From an uncultured Alphaproteobacteria bacterium (GTDB lineage Bacteria > Pseudomonadota > Alphaproteobacteria > Rhodobacterales > Rhodobacteraceae): a DNA stretch of 64,000 nucleotides. This document shows positions 9,868 to 18,990 of the stretch, one piece after another. Within the stretch, counting starts at the first letter, position 1. Each line of letters starts with the position of its first letter. The notes beneath the pieces were generated by a model that did no database searches, was not told the DNA's origin, and worked only from the letters and a program-made list of their open reading frames with translations. The DNA lies in contig CACDWF010000001.1 of NCBI GenBank assembly GCA_902556405.1, positions 186,001 through 250,000 of the forward strand, in the 5' to 3' direction. A program made the translations under genes and the position numbers.

Positions 9868-9881
9868 CTGACAGTTGTCAG
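9868..9881. promoter_or_regulatory. Palindromic operator, CTGAY-N4-GTCAG (copy 2)
   Basis: CTGACAGTTGTCAG is a nearly perfect palindrome in the 193-bp gap between the divergent ABC ATPase (start 9750) and the binding protein (start 9944). The flanking ATTAAAA is also seen before the copy at 18075. A GATAAT hexamer on the minus strand lies beside it (plus-strand ATTATC). One repressor bound here could shut both halves of the importer. Binding by the TetR protein at 15716 is inference. Confidence 0.62.
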
Positions 9882-9943
9882 ATTATCAATGTTGCAATCT
9901 AGAGTGGTTGTAAAGTCATTGTTAAATAAAGAAAGGGGAGAAT

Positions 9944-11503
9944 ATGAAGACAATTAAAAGCTTAATAAAAATCGCTGTAAAGCCCACAACCATTGTTTTT
10001 ACAGTTGTGAGCCTACTAGGAGCACCGGTTTTTTCTGCCTGTAAATACGGAGGGCATTTAAAAGTAGCTATACCGGGCCATTTTACATCAATGGATCCTC
10101 ACTTGGGACGATCAGGTTGGGATGCCTATTTGTGGAGACAATTTACTGACCATCTTGTAGATGCAGACCGGAGCTTGAATCCACGACCCATAAGCTCTTT
10201 AGCTGAGAAGTGGGAAGTGTCATCTAATCCTGATGCGTTAACACTCACTTTACGTAAAGGAATAGAGTTCCACGATGGAACACCATTTAATGCAGAGGCG
10301 GTCAAAGCAAATATTGAGAGAATACTAGATCCTGCAAACAGCGCCACCCCAAGATCTAGTTTAGCAATAATTCAGTCAGTTGATGTCTTATCAGAAAATA
10401 AAGTTAGACTCAATTTATCTGGTCCCTGGGGCGCTGGTCTTTCTCAGCTAGCTGATAGAGGCGGAGCTATGAACTCACCTACCGCGATTAGTAAGTTAGG
10501 AGAAGATTATGGTGCGAAAGCGGTAGGTACGGGCCCGTTTGTTATTAAAGAAGCTGTACAAGGTAGTCATGTACATTTTGTAAGAAATGAAAACTACTGG
10601 GGCAAAGACAAAGACGGCAATAGATTGCCCTATCTTGATGAGGTGACCATCCGTCAAGTGAAGAAGTCATCGGTAAGAACCGCTGCTCTGAGATCTGGTG
10701 AGATTGATCTAGCCTATGCTTCGTTAGGAGACATTGAGGCTTTTGAAGCTGATGCAAAATTTAACACGTCCAGAATGGAAGCTGGAAAGATTAATCTGAT
10801 GTTAATGTTCAATACTAAAATGTTGGACGACCCTAATCTAAGAAATGCAATAACTCATGCTATTGATCCAGCTTTTATAAATAAGGCCATTTATTTCGGT
10901 CAAAATACCGTGGCCGATTCTGGAATGTGGCTTCCTGGGGCATGGGCTCATGACCCTTCAGTTCCAAGGCCTTCGTATAATCCAGCAAAAGCTAAGGACT
11001 TTTTAAAGAAAGCCGGTAAACCAGATGGTTTTGAGTTTACAATGGTTACATTTGGAGCCCGTAAACCTGAGTCTGAAGTTATGCAGGCGCAGCTTGCTCA
11101 AGTCGGTATCAAAATGAATATCGAGGTAATGAGTGGAAAGGCTGCTGGAGCGGCATTTTTCAAAGAGGGCAAATTTGCGATGTATGCTACAAGCTTTAGT
11201 AGATATCCAGAGCCTGATTGGGCTGGATCAAATGTTTATAAGAGTAGTGGCTACTATAATGCAGCAAATCTACCTAATCCTGAGCTAGATGCACTAATTG
11301 AAAAAGGTGCTGCTTTGTCAGATATAGATGAGAGGAAAAAAATCTATCGAAAAGTTGATGAGATAGTTTTGGGTCAATCAATTGTTGTTCCAATGGTTTA
11401 TCAGACTTTTGTAACAGTGGCCTCTAAAAAGGTTGGGAATATCAACACTGTAAGTATGCACGATGGTAAAATGAACTTTCGTGAAGTATGTATGACTGAG
11501 TAA
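9944..11503 (+). CDS. Peptide/solute-type ABC transporter substrate-binding protein (SBP_bac_5 family)
   Basis: A 519-residue periplasmic binding protein. The first about 30 residues form a basic then hydrophobic signal peptide ending before ACKYGG. After that comes GHFTSMDPHLG, and later TLRKGIEFHDGTPFNAEAVKANIERI, the diagnostic stretch of the DppA/OppA/GsiB family. It captures a ligand in the periplasm for the permeases that follow. The ATG has a strong AAGGGGAGAAT ribosome-binding site. Members of the family bind peptides, glutathione, opines, nickel or sugars. The acyl-CoA genes and shared operators around it suggest the ligand feeds an acyl-CoA pathway, but this is inferred. Confidence 0.92.
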   Translation: MKTIKSLIKIAVKPTTIVFTVVSLLGAPVFSACKYGGHLKVAIPGHFTSMDPHLGRSGWDAYLWRQFTDHLVDADRSLNPRPISSLAEKWEVSSNPDALTLTLRKGIEFHDGTPFNAEAVKANIERILDPANSATPRSSLAIIQSVDVLSENKVRLNLSGPWGAGLSQLADRGGAMNSPTAISKLGEDYGAKAVGTGPFVIKEAVQGSHVHFVRNENYWGKDKDGNRLPYLDEVTIRQVKKSSVRTAALRSGEIDLAYASLGDIEAFEADAKFNTSRMEAGKINLMLMFNTKMLDDPNLRNAITHAIDPAFINKAIYFGQNTVADSGMWLPGAWAHDPSVPRPSYNPAKAKDFLKKAGKPDGFEFTMVTFGARKPESEVMQAQLAQVGIKMNIEVMSGKAAGAAFFKEGKFAMYATSFSRYPEPDWAGSNVYKSSGYYNAANLPNPELDALIEKGAALSDIDERKKIYRKVDEIVLGQSIVVPMVYQTFVTVASKKVGNINTVSMHDGKMNFREVCMTE

Positions 11504-11517
11504 AAGTTTCTTCCCAT

Positions 11518-11545
11518 GGCCTACCTGGTTTTTACTGGGTAGGCC
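11518..11545 (+). terminator. Intercistronic hairpin after the binding-protein gene
   Basis: An 8-bp perfect stem, GGCCTACC pairing with GGTAGGCC, with a 12-nt loop, 15 bp after the stop of the binding protein and 18 bp before the GTG of the first permease. No U-run follows, so it more likely stabilises the upstream mRNA or reduces downstream expression than stops transcription fully. Comparable hairpins follow the other two binding-protein genes in this window. Confidence 0.65.
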
Positions 11546-11563
11546 AATAAAGTAAGTATCACA

Positions 11564-12517
11564 GTGCGTACTTTTATTTTAAAAAGATTACTTCAGATGA
11601 TACCAGTTATGTTTATTATAACATTTCTGGTTTTTAGTCTGTTGTGGGCGGTTCCGGGTGATCCCGTATACGCCTATGTCGGTATCGACGTTGTGCTTGA
11701 CGAAGAACAGTTGGCGTTATTAAGAGAAAAATATAACCTTAATGAACCTTTTTTGGTTCAATATTTTCTTTGGCTACAAAATGTTTTTCAGGGTGATCTT
11801 GGGCGATCAGTAGAGAGCGGATTAAAAGTATCTGAAGAGTTAATGGCGCGGGCACCTGTCACTTTTCAATTGGGTTTGTTTGCCCTTTTTTTTGCAATAA
11901 TCGTTTCCGTACCTGCAGGCATTCTGTCCGCCGTGTACCGTGGTAAAGCACCCGACCATGCTGCAACTTTTTTCTCTATAGGAGCTGTAGCAATTCCGGA
12001 CTTTTGGCTTGGAATTGTATCAATTCTCGTTTTCAGCGTGGCGTTGGGCTGGCTACCCACCCAGGGATATGTTGACCCATTAGAAGACCCAATACAGGGA
12101 TTAAGACATCTCGTTCTTCCTTCATTCGCTCTGGGTTGTACAAGCTGCGCACTTATAATGCGTCAAACTAGGTCAGCAATGCTGGAGGTTCTTGCTCAAG
12201 ACTATATTCGGACAGCTAGATCGAAGGGACTGTATGAACTAAGAATAATTTTTGTCCATGCACTTCAGAACTCACTCTTACCTGTGGTAACAATTCTCGG
12301 TTTGCAGGCTGGAAGAATTTTTGCCAGCGCGATAGTTGTCGAGACACTTTTTGGATTGCCGGGAATGGGAACTTTTGTTGTGGATGGCGTTTTAGGGAGA
12401 GATTTCCAAGTAGTCCAAGGATCCGTTTTGCTAATGGCTTTTATGGTTTTATTTTGTAACTTAGTTACAGATATACTCTATGCTTGGTTGGATCCTCGTA
12501 TTAAATATGAGGGATGA
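11564..12517 (+). CDS. Dipeptide-type ABC transporter permease (DppB-like)
   Basis: A 317-residue inner-membrane permease starting with GTG. The N-terminus MRTFILKRLLQMIPVMFIITFLVFSLL is the standard first segment of DppB/OppB. The phrase PGDPVYAYVG follows, then about five more hydrophobic segments. The cytoplasmic EAA-type loop reads DYIRTARSKGLYELRIIFVHALQNSLLPV near residues 215-245 and contacts the ATPase. It forms the channel with the next gene, which overlaps it by about 11 bp. Confidence 0.93.
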   Translation: MRTFILKRLLQMIPVMFIITFLVFSLLWAVPGDPVYAYVGIDVVLDEEQLALLREKYNLNEPFLVQYFLWLQNVFQGDLGRSVESGLKVSEELMARAPVTFQLGLFALFFAIIVSVPAGILSAVYRGKAPDHAATFFSIGAVAIPDFWLGIVSILVFSVALGWLPTQGYVDPLEDPIQGLRHLVLPSFALGCTSCALIMRQTRSAMLEVLAQDYIRTARSKGLYELRIIFVHALQNSLLPVVTILGLQAGRIFASAIVVETLFGLPGMGTFVVDGVLGRDFQVVQGSVLLMAFMVLFCNLVTDILYAWLDPRIKYEG

Positions 12518-13403
12518 GATTTCTTTGGGTATTACTAAGGCAAATAATAAAAAATCGAGCGCTTCTATAATTTTTTTAAAAAATTTTATCAGAATTCCAA
12601 CTGCTGTTTTTGGATCCATATTTGTATTCTGTACATTTTTCAGCGCTATCTTTGCAGCATGGATTGTCCCTTATGATCCAAATGTAATGGATTATAATTT
12701 TTTACTCAGTGGTATGTCATACGAACATTGGCTAGGTACAGATCAAATGGGCCGAGATACTCTTTCAAGATTGATATACGGATCACGCATTGCTTTGATT
12801 GTAAGCTTTGGAGCAATAATTCTATCAGTTCTAATCGGTGTTCCCTTAGGGCTTATCTCTGTCCATTTTAGAGGACCGATCGATAATATTTTAATGAGAA
12901 TAATGGATGCATTAGTTGTATTTCCCAGTCTAGTGATAGCTATAGGCCTATCCGTGGCAATTGGAAGCTCGTTGACTACGGTAGTATTAGCCATCGGAAT
13001 AGCAAATGTTCCGTGGATGGCAAGAATAGTGAGAAGTCAAGGTTTAATTGTGCGAGAACAAGATTTTATCAAAGCTGCTCAGGCCGGCGGGTTCAGCAAT
13101 TTTCGAATTATTTTTGTGCATATACTCCCAAATAGTATTGCGCCTATAATAGTACAGAGCACTTTGGCAATGGGATACGCTGTTTTAACGGAAGCTGGCT
13201 TGGGTTTTATAGGTATTGGCGTCCAACCCCCAACACCTACGTGGGGTAACATGATACAACAAGCTTTTCCATTACTTGAGAAACAACCACTTTTGTCTAT
13301 AGTTCCAGGGGTAATGGTTTTTGCATTAGTATTATCCTTCAATTTTATCGGTGACGCGTTGAGAGATCTTCTCGACCCAAGGTTAAAGGGCGTAATTTAC
13401 TAA
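12507..13403 (+). CDS. Dipeptide-type ABC transporter permease (DppC-like)
   Basis: About 298 residues from the ATG at 12507 that I prefer; an in-frame ATG at 12480 would add nine residues overlapping the previous gene. The family phrase HWLGTDQMGRDTLSRLIYGSRIAL is present, then hydrophobic segments and the EAA loop DFIKAAQAGGFSNFRIIFVHILPNSIAPI. GLGFIGIGVQPPTPTWGNM and the end DALRDLLDPRLKG complete the DppC pattern. It pairs with the upstream permease in the inner membrane. The next gene follows after 13 bp. Confidence 0.92.
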   Translation: MRDEISLGITKANNKKSSASIIFLKNFIRIPTAVFGSIFVFCTFFSAIFAAWIVPYDPNVMDYNFLLSGMSYEHWLGTDQMGRDTLSRLIYGSRIALIVSFGAIILSVLIGVPLGLISVHFRGPIDNILMRIMDALVVFPSLVIAIGLSVAIGSSLTTVVLAIGIANVPWMARIVRSQGLIVREQDFIKAAQAGGFSNFRIIFVHILPNSIAPIIVQSTLAMGYAVLTEAGLGFIGIGVQPPTPTWGNMIQQAFPLLEKQPLLSIVPGVMVFALVLSFNFIGDALRDLLDPRLKGVIY

Positions 13404-13416
13404 ATTTAGGATAAAC

Positions 13417-15699
13417 ATGGAAAACATATCGCAAACAATTTTAAAGGATTTAAGAGTACTTGAGGTTGGTGAGGGTACGGCTGTAGGTTGGTGCGGGCGA
13501 ATGCTATTAGATTTTGGAGCTCAGGTCTTCAGATTAAAAAATAAGTCAATAAAAAAATTAGAAGATGAAGGGGTTTGCGTTGAGTATGCTCATACAAATG
13601 AGAATTTGAAAGAGTGGTTAAATTACAAAAAAGAGGAACTGGAAAATATCCAATATAGTAATTTTGACTTAATCTTGATTGCTGAAACAATTCATGGTTT
13701 GAAAGTATCAGATAGTGATGGGTTAATAGTTATCGACGTGAGCTGGTTTGGTGAGAAAGGTATTTATTCCAACTGGAAAGGTTCTGACATCACCATTCAA
13801 GCACTAGCTGGTACCATTTACCCAGTAGGACCAAAGGACGACACACCCATTTTTACTGGTGAAACGGAGGCCTCTATTATAGGTGGGACTAATGCTTTCA
13901 TAGCAACTTTGGTTGCGATTCTAGAGAATAGAATTAATCAAAAAACCAACGTTTCCATTTTAGAGTCCAATATGATTTTGGGAGAACTGCAGTCATCTGA
14001 TTCTATTAGGTTTGGCAAACCAAACTCTAGAGAAGGGATAAATAGATTTTTTCCTACCTGTCCATTAGGGATCTATAAGTGTAGGACAGGTTGGCTAGGA
14101 ACAACTGTGATTACACTTCCTCAATGGAAATCATTTTGTGAGTTGTTAAACTTAGAAGATCTTTTCTACAAGCATGACTTAAATTCGATACAAAAAAGAA
14201 GTGAAAATATAGATTTTCTAGAAGATTTGATGAAAGAGCGTCTAAGGTCAAAGGACGCAAAAGAATGGGCAAAACTCGGCAGGGAAAAAAGAATACCCAT
14301 GGTTGAAGTTCCAAATCCGACTGAGCTTCAAAATCACAAAGTATTTAACGAACGAGAAGCGATTGTAAATTATTCTATAAATAGCAAAACAAAGAAGGCG
14401 CCAAAAAGTCCTATTTGTCAGTTTTATTCTGATGATTTGTCTGCTCAACCTTATAATAAAAATAATATAAGGAAAATTTTCATATTAGACTTTTCTATGG
14501 GCTGGGCAGGTCCCTTAGCTACGAGAATATTGTCTGATGTTGGTGCTGAAGTTGTTAAAGTTGAGGCAGGAACATATCCAGATTGGTGGAGAGCAACCGA
14601 TTTTTCTCAAGAAGCAATAGATAAAAAACAGTACGAGGAAAGTAGAAGGTTTGCTGCGCTCAACAGAGGAAAAAAAAGTATATCCATTGATTTGAAAACC
14701 GAAGAAGGATTAAAAGTTGCCCTAGAGCTAGTAGCTAAGGCTGATATAATAATTGAAAACCAAGCAGACGGTGTGATGGAGAAGCTAGGTCTTGGCCAAA
14801 ATAAATTGAGAAAAGCAAACCCAAACTTAACGCTTATATCTTTAACTGCCTTTGGGTCTGGAAATGAATTATCAGAAACAAGGGCATACGGTTCTACTCT
14901 TGAACACGCCTCAGGGACACCTTTTTTTAGAGGCAATCCTGATTGGCCTCCCATGATGGCGCATATTGCCTACGGAGATCCAATAGGAGGAATATATGGA
15001 GCAGCAGCACTACTTCTTTCCATAATTCATAGGCAAGAGAATAAAGGTTTTTTGTTCGTCAATATTTCCTTAACTGAGTGCTTACTTCCTTTTGCCGCTA
15101 ATGGTCTGTTAAATTATTCACCGAGTCGGAACGATGATACTATTAGATTGGGTAACAGGCATACCGTAGTCTGTCCTCATGGTATTTTCTACAGCAGAAA
15201 GTCAGCTCAATATTTTGCATTATCGGTGGATAATGATATTTCTTGGAGAAATTTATGCAGGTTGATAGGAAATAATCATATTGAAAAATTCAAAAAAATG
15301 GGATTATTGGAAAGGAAAAAGTTTGAGGATGATATAGGAAAAATAATAAGTGAATGGGCATTCGAAATGCCGGTAATTCCGTTGATCGACAAATTACAAA
15401 AAGCTGGGATATCAGCTGCTCCTGTTAAGTCACCTGAAAAATGCTTAGAAGACCAGTATCTAAATGAAACCAATTTTTTTCATGACACTCAGAGACCATT
15501 TATTGGCAAACAAAAACAAGTGGGCCTCCCGTTTAACGATCTAGAGGGTAAGCGATATCAATACCGAGGTGATGCACCGTTTCTTGGTGTAGATACAAGT
15601 AAAATATTGAAGAAAAAGTTAGGTTACTCAGAAAAAGATGTAGAGAAATTGTTCGGAAATGATATAAGCACTTTATCACCATTAGCTAAATACACGTAA
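13417..15699 (+). CDS. Tandem class III CoA-transferase (CaiB/BaiF family, two domains)
   Basis: At 760 residues this is about twice the usual length of class III CoA-transferases. Both halves start with the family opening: RVLEVGEGTAVGWCGRMLLDFGAQV at about residue 10, and IFILDFSMGWAGPLATRILSDVGAEVVKVE at about 352. The second half has NRGKKSISIDLKTEEGLKVAL and is closer to consensus. The first half is more divergent and may be structural. The enzyme would move CoA between carboxylic acids and so activate an imported acid. It follows the importer permeases by 13 bp and precedes the TetR gene by 16 bp, so all are probably one operon. Confidence 0.88.
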   Translation: MENISQTILKDLRVLEVGEGTAVGWCGRMLLDFGAQVFRLKNKSIKKLEDEGVCVEYAHTNENLKEWLNYKKEELENIQYSNFDLILIAETIHGLKVSDSDGLIVIDVSWFGEKGIYSNWKGSDITIQALAGTIYPVGPKDDTPIFTGETEASIIGGTNAFIATLVAILENRINQKTNVSILESNMILGELQSSDSIRFGKPNSREGINRFFPTCPLGIYKCRTGWLGTTVITLPQWKSFCELLNLEDLFYKHDLNSIQKRSENIDFLEDLMKERLRSKDAKEWAKLGREKRIPMVEVPNPTELQNHKVFNEREAIVNYSINSKTKKAPKSPICQFYSDDLSAQPYNKNNIRKIFILDFSMGWAGPLATRILSDVGAEVVKVEAGTYPDWWRATDFSQEAIDKKQYEESRRFAALNRGKKSISIDLKTEEGLKVALELVAKADIIIENQADGVMEKLGLGQNKLRKANPNLTLISLTAFGSGNELSETRAYGSTLEHASGTPFFRGNPDWPPMMAHIAYGDPIGGIYGAAALLLSIIHRQENKGFLFVNISLTECLLPFAANGLLNYSPSRNDDTIRLGNRHTVVCPHGIFYSRKSAQYFALSVDNDISWRNLCRLIGNNHIEKFKKMGLLERKKFEDDIGKIISEWAFEMPVIPLIDKLQKAGISAAPVKSPEKCLEDQYLNETNFFHDTQRPFIGKQKQVGLPFNDLEGKRYQYRGDAPFLGVDTSKILKKKLGYSEKDVEKLFGNDISTLSPLAKYT

Positions 15700-15715
15700 T
15701 TGCATAGGAATAAAA

Positions 15716-16372
15716 GTGAATAAAATTTCAACGAAGAAAAAATTATATCGTTCTAATCTGGTTGAAGCCGAAGTAGATGTAATTCAAAATAAAGTATTAG
15801 TTGAGGAAAGAAGAGACCAGCTACTCGATGCTGCACAGGATCTTTTCATTGAGAAAGGCTTTGCAGCGACAACTATAAGAGATATCTGTAGTAAGTCAGG
15901 TATAAATCAAGCGAGCATATATGACTATGTTTTAAATAAACAGGATATACTAAGGAGGCTCCTAAACAGAGTATGGTTTAGAATTTCACCAAGATTGGAA
16001 GATCTTTTGAAGCGGTCTGATGGGCGTTCTTTTGAGTCAATTATGAGAGACTATTTCAAAATTTGTTGGGATGAAAAGAGAAATGGGACAATATTAGCAT
16101 ACAGAACAGTGCCGCATCTCGATCGAGAGGATAGAAAATTACTACGTAAGCATGAAAAAAGTATGATTAAAGCGCTGTCAGATTACTTACGAAGAGAATT
16201 TTGTTTGAGCCATGATGATAAGAGGGTTGAGGTTATAGCCAATTATATAATTTTTACAAATTCTTTTGCCCCAATGAGGGATTGGCTTAATACAGATGTG
16301 GATGAAAATATTGTTTTGAACACCATTACGTCATCGGTCGTAGCGATGGTAGAACGTTTACAAATAAAATAA
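15716..16372 (+). CDS. TetR/AcrR family transcriptional regulator
   Basis: A 218-residue regulator starting with GTG (a later in-frame ATG would cut the N-terminus). The helix-turn-helix lies at about residues 36-82: LLDAAQDLFIEKGFAATTIRDICSKSGINQASIYDYVLNKQDIL. The rest is the variable ligand-binding and dimerisation domain. It is the only stand-alone DNA-binding regulator I see in the window and closes the importer/CoA-transferase operon. The palindromes at 1293, 9868 and 18075 are in front of genes of the same pathway and are its likely operators. The ligand may be an acyl-CoA, as in several TetR regulators of lipid catabolism. Confidence 0.9.
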   Translation: MNKISTKKKLYRSNLVEAEVDVIQNKVLVEERRDQLLDAAQDLFIEKGFAATTIRDICSKSGINQASIYDYVLNKQDILRRLLNRVWFRISPRLEDLLKRSDGRSFESIMRDYFKICWDEKRNGTILAYRTVPHLDREDRKLLRKHEKSMIKALSDYLRREFCLSHDDKRVEVIANYIIFTNSFAPMRDWLNTDVDENIVLNTITSSVVAMVERLQIK

Positions 16373-16376
16373 GTAT

Positions 16377-16841
16377 CTAATTAATCGGATATAAAAGCGA
16401 TATAGTGCTAGCAATCATTGCTGGTCTATCTTCATTTTCTATTTCAACAGTTCGTTTTATTTTTAAATAAATCACTCCACCGTCGCGTTCTATTACATCC
16501 TCAATAACAGAATTCATTCTGATCCTGTTTCCAACTTTAACTGGAGATGTGAACCTTACTTTATCAATTCCGTAATTGATACTTTGTTTAAGTTGCTCAA
16601 TTTTTAAAATATTCCCGGCAAGAGCAGCAGACATACAGAGAGTAAGAAGCCCATGCGCAATTGTCTTTCCATCAGGCATCTCGTTAACTGCCCTTTCGGT
16701 ATCGACATGGATCCATTGATAGTCACCAGAGATGGAAGCGAATTCGTCAATTTTTCTTTGATCAACAAGTATCCAATCCCCATGCCCTAAGTCATAATTT
16801 ATATGACTCAATAGATCTTTTGGTTCTGAAACTACAAGCAA
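16377..16841 (-). CDS. MaoC-like (R)-specific enoyl-CoA hydratase
   Basis: A 154-residue hot-dog fold protein. The hydratase motif is visible: DEFASISGDYQWIHVDTERA followed by IAHGLLTL, with the Asp and His as expected catalytic residues. It should hydrate an enoyl-CoA with (R) stereochemistry. I accept the TTG start at 16841, because GAGG lies about 8 nt upstream inside the end of the thiolase gene and no better start is near. It directly follows the thiolase (stop and start adjacent), implying translational coupling. It converges on the TetR gene with a 4-bp gap. Confidence 0.88.
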   Translation of the reverse strand: MLVVSEPKDLLSHINYDLGHGDWILVDQRKIDEFASISGDYQWIHVDTERAVNEMPDGKTIAHGLLTLCMSAALAGNILKIEQLKQSINYGIDKVRFTSPVKVGNRIRMNSVIEDVIERDGGVIYLKIKRTVEIENEDRPAMIASTISLLYPIN

Positions 16842-18044
16842 TTACAAAACCTCGAACAGGCCGGCAGCACCCATACCGCCTCCAATACACATTGTGCAAA
16901 CAACATATTTTGCATTTCGTCTTTTCCCTTCGATGAGGGCGTGTCCAACTAGCCTGGCACCCGACATTCCAAAGGGGTGACCTATAGATATGCCGCCCCC
17001 ATTGACATTTAATAGTTCATTTGGAATTCCAAGTTTATCCCTACAGTAAATTACTTGACTTGCAAAAGCTTCATTAAGCTCCCATAAGTCTATATCATCG
17101 ATTTTCAGTCCATGCTGTTTCAGCAGCTTTGGTACGGCGTATATTGGGCCTATACCCATCTCATCTGGGGCACAGCCAGCAACGGCTATTCCTCTATAGA
17201 CGCCTAAGGGTGAAAGGTTTCTCTTTTCAGCTTCACGAGCTTCCATCAAAACGGAAGCTGATGCTCCGTCAGAGAGTTGCGAAGCATTACCTGCCGTTAT
17301 ATATTCGCCTTCTTTAAGATAGATTCCATCTTTAAAGACGGGCTTAAGAGCGCTCAATCCCTCAAATGTTGTACTAGGCCTATTCCCCTCATCCTTTTCG
17401 ATACACACATCATGACTACTTATTTCGCCAGTTTCCTTATCCTTATATTTCATCGTGGATTTTAAAGGGACTATTTCTTTATCCATATAGCCATTTTGCT
17501 GGGCTCTTGCTGTTCTCATTTGAGATTGAAGAGAATATTCGTCTTGGGCTTCTCGAGATATACCATACCGTTTTGCAACATTTTCAGCAGTTTCAATCAT
17601 AGTCATATAAAGAGCTGGGATATTTTCTTCAAGCCAAGGATCTCTAGCTCTATCCATTCTAAAGTTTTCATTTCGAACTAATGATACAGACTCCACACCT
17701 CCACCTACTGTAATTGTCATGCCATCTTCTGTTATCTCTTTGGCCGCCGTTGCAATCGCCATCATTCCAGACGCGCACTGTCGGTCTAATGACATCCCGG
17801 CAACTGATACTGGTAGCCCAGCTCTTAACAAAGACTGGCGAGCAATATTTCCTTGTTGTGAACCTTGTTGACCAGCTGCTCCAATAATCACATCATCGAT
17901 TTCTTCTTTAGAAACTTTCGATCTTTTTACGGCCTCCGCTATAGCATGACCAGCCATCTCTTGCGCTTGAGTGTCATTAAAAGCACCTCTGAATGCTTTT
18001 CCTATTGGTGTTCTCGCAGTGGAAACAATTACGGCTTCTCTCAT
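16842..18044 (-). CDS. Acetyl-CoA acetyltransferase / 3-ketoacyl-CoA thiolase
   Basis: A 400-residue thiolase. The nucleophilic Cys lies in [11 protein letters not shown] near residue 90. The C-terminal active-site segments are [18 protein letters not shown] (His) and [13 protein letters not shown] (second Cys). It cleaves 3-ketoacyl-CoA with CoA, the last step of beta-oxidation, or condenses acetyl-CoA in reverse. The ATG has an AAGGAG site 6 nt upstream. Its promoter is overlapped by a palindromic operator (18075-18097), so it is probably repressed by the nearby TetR protein. It is the first gene of a two-gene unit with the MaoC hydratase. Confidence 0.94.
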   Translation of the reverse strand: MREAVIVSTARTPIGKAFRGAFNDTQAQEMAGHAIAEAVKRSKVSKEEIDDVIIGAAGQQGSQQGNIARQSLLRAGLPVSVAGMSLDRQCASGMMAIATAAKEITEDGMTITVGGGVESVSLVRNENFRMDRARDPWLEENIPALYMTMIETAENVAKRYGISREAQDEYSLQSQMRTARAQQNGYMDKEIVPLKSTMKYKDKETGEISSHDVCIEKDEGNRPSTTFEGLSALKPVFKDGIYLKEGEYITAGNASQLSDGASASVLMEAREAEKRNLSPLGVYRGIAVAGCAPDEMGIGPIYAVPKLLKQHGLKIDDIDLWELNEAFASQVIYCRDKLGIPNELLNVNGGGISIGHPFGMSGARLVGHALIEGKRRNAKYVVCTMCIGGGMGAAGLFEVL

Positions 18045-18074
18045 AGGTTACTCCTTCAATTAAAAAAATTAAAA

Positions 18075-18116
18075 CTGACGGATGTCAGTATACTGACATT
18101 GATAACTTTATGTCTA
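18075..18116 (-). promoter_or_regulatory. Thiolase promoter with overlapping palindromic operator (copy 3)
   Basis: On the minus strand TAGACA (18111-18116), an 18-bp spacer and TATACT (18087-18092) make a good sigma-70-type promoter for the thiolase. CTGACGGATGTCAG (18075-18088) follows, and a second, perfect palindrome GTCAGTATACTGAC (18084-18097) encloses the -10 box, so three CTGAC half-sites stand at regular spacing. This is the densest of the three operator sites. Binding here would block RNA polymerase directly. Confidence 0.65.
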
Positions 18117-18141
18117 GAAAACTTTTTATTAAGATTTAATT

Positions 18142-18975
18142 CTACTTCAAATTAACTACTTCTAAGTCAAATGCTTGATCATTCTTGAAAGAGGATATTT
18201 TTTGGTGGGCAGTTTCTACTAGATCAATATCGATCTTAAAGTTCTTTTGCATTTCACCCTCATTGCCCAGGTTTAAAACAACTTTTCCCCAGGGATCGAC
18301 AATGATTGAATGCCCATAGGTTTCTCTTCCATCCTCATGTAATCCAACCTGAGCAGCAGCTACTATCCAGCAACCTGTCTCAATTGCACGCGCGCGAAGA
18401 AGAACTTCCCAGTGTGCATCGCCTGCTATAAGAGTAAATGCTGACGGGACAAAAAGGACTTTGGCTCCTTTTTGAGCATATGCTCTAAACAAATAGGGAA
18501 ATCTTAGGTCATAACAAACTGTCATCCCCCAATAGCCCCAGGGTGTTTCTACCAATGTTGCTTTATCACCACTCTGGTAGTGATTTGACTCTAGGATAGG
18601 CTTTTTACCTTCAGGATATATATCAAACATATGAAGCTTATTATATTCGGCGACAACTCTTCCCACGCTGTTGATTAGTGCAGATTTATTATACAATTTA
18701 TCCCCAGCTTTAACTGGGGTAGAACCAATATGAATCCAAAGGTTGTTATCCTTTGCGATATTTTTACATTCATCGATAAATGGATCTGCGCTGTCGGCAA
18801 ATAAAATATTCTTTACCTGATTAGCATTTTTGTTCAATAATCCTGAATATTCAGGTAATACAAGGATGTCTTGACCCTTTGCATAAAAGGCAGCCTCTCT
18901 TACCTTTTCGATATTGGGGGTATGTGTCGCGCGTGATTGCATTTGCAGTAATGATACATTTAATTCATTCTTCAT
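18142..18975 (-). CDS. Carbon-nitrogen hydrolase (nitrilase superfamily, Nit/omega-amidase-like)
   Basis: A 277-residue nitrilase-superfamily hydrolase. The Glu-Lys-Cys triad is visible: VLPEYSGL (Glu near 42), LHMFDIYPEGKKP (Lys), and MTVCYDLRFPYLFR (Cys near 150). The length and LRFP segment fit the Nit1/Nit2 omega-amidase branch rather than true nitrilases. It would hydrolyse an amide such as a 2-oxo acid amide or deaminated glutathione. It is the last gene of a minus-strand trio with the oxidoreductase (15-bp gap) and deoD. The end lies close to the thiolase promoter. Confidence 0.88.
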   Translation of the reverse strand: MKNELNVSLLQMQSRATHTPNIEKVREAAFYAKGQDILVLPEYSGLLNKNANQVKNILFADSADPFIDECKNIAKDNNLWIHIGSTPVKAGDKLYNKSALINSVGRVVAEYNKLHMFDIYPEGKKPILESNHYQSGDKATLVETPWGYWGMTVCYDLRFPYLFRAYAQKGAKVLFVPSAFTLIAGDAHWEVLLRARAIETGCWIVAAAQVGLHEDGRETYGHSIIVDPWGKVVLNLGNEGEMQKNFKIDIDLVETAHQKISSFKNDQAFDLEVVNLK

Positions 18976-18990
18976 TTTATAACTCTATCC

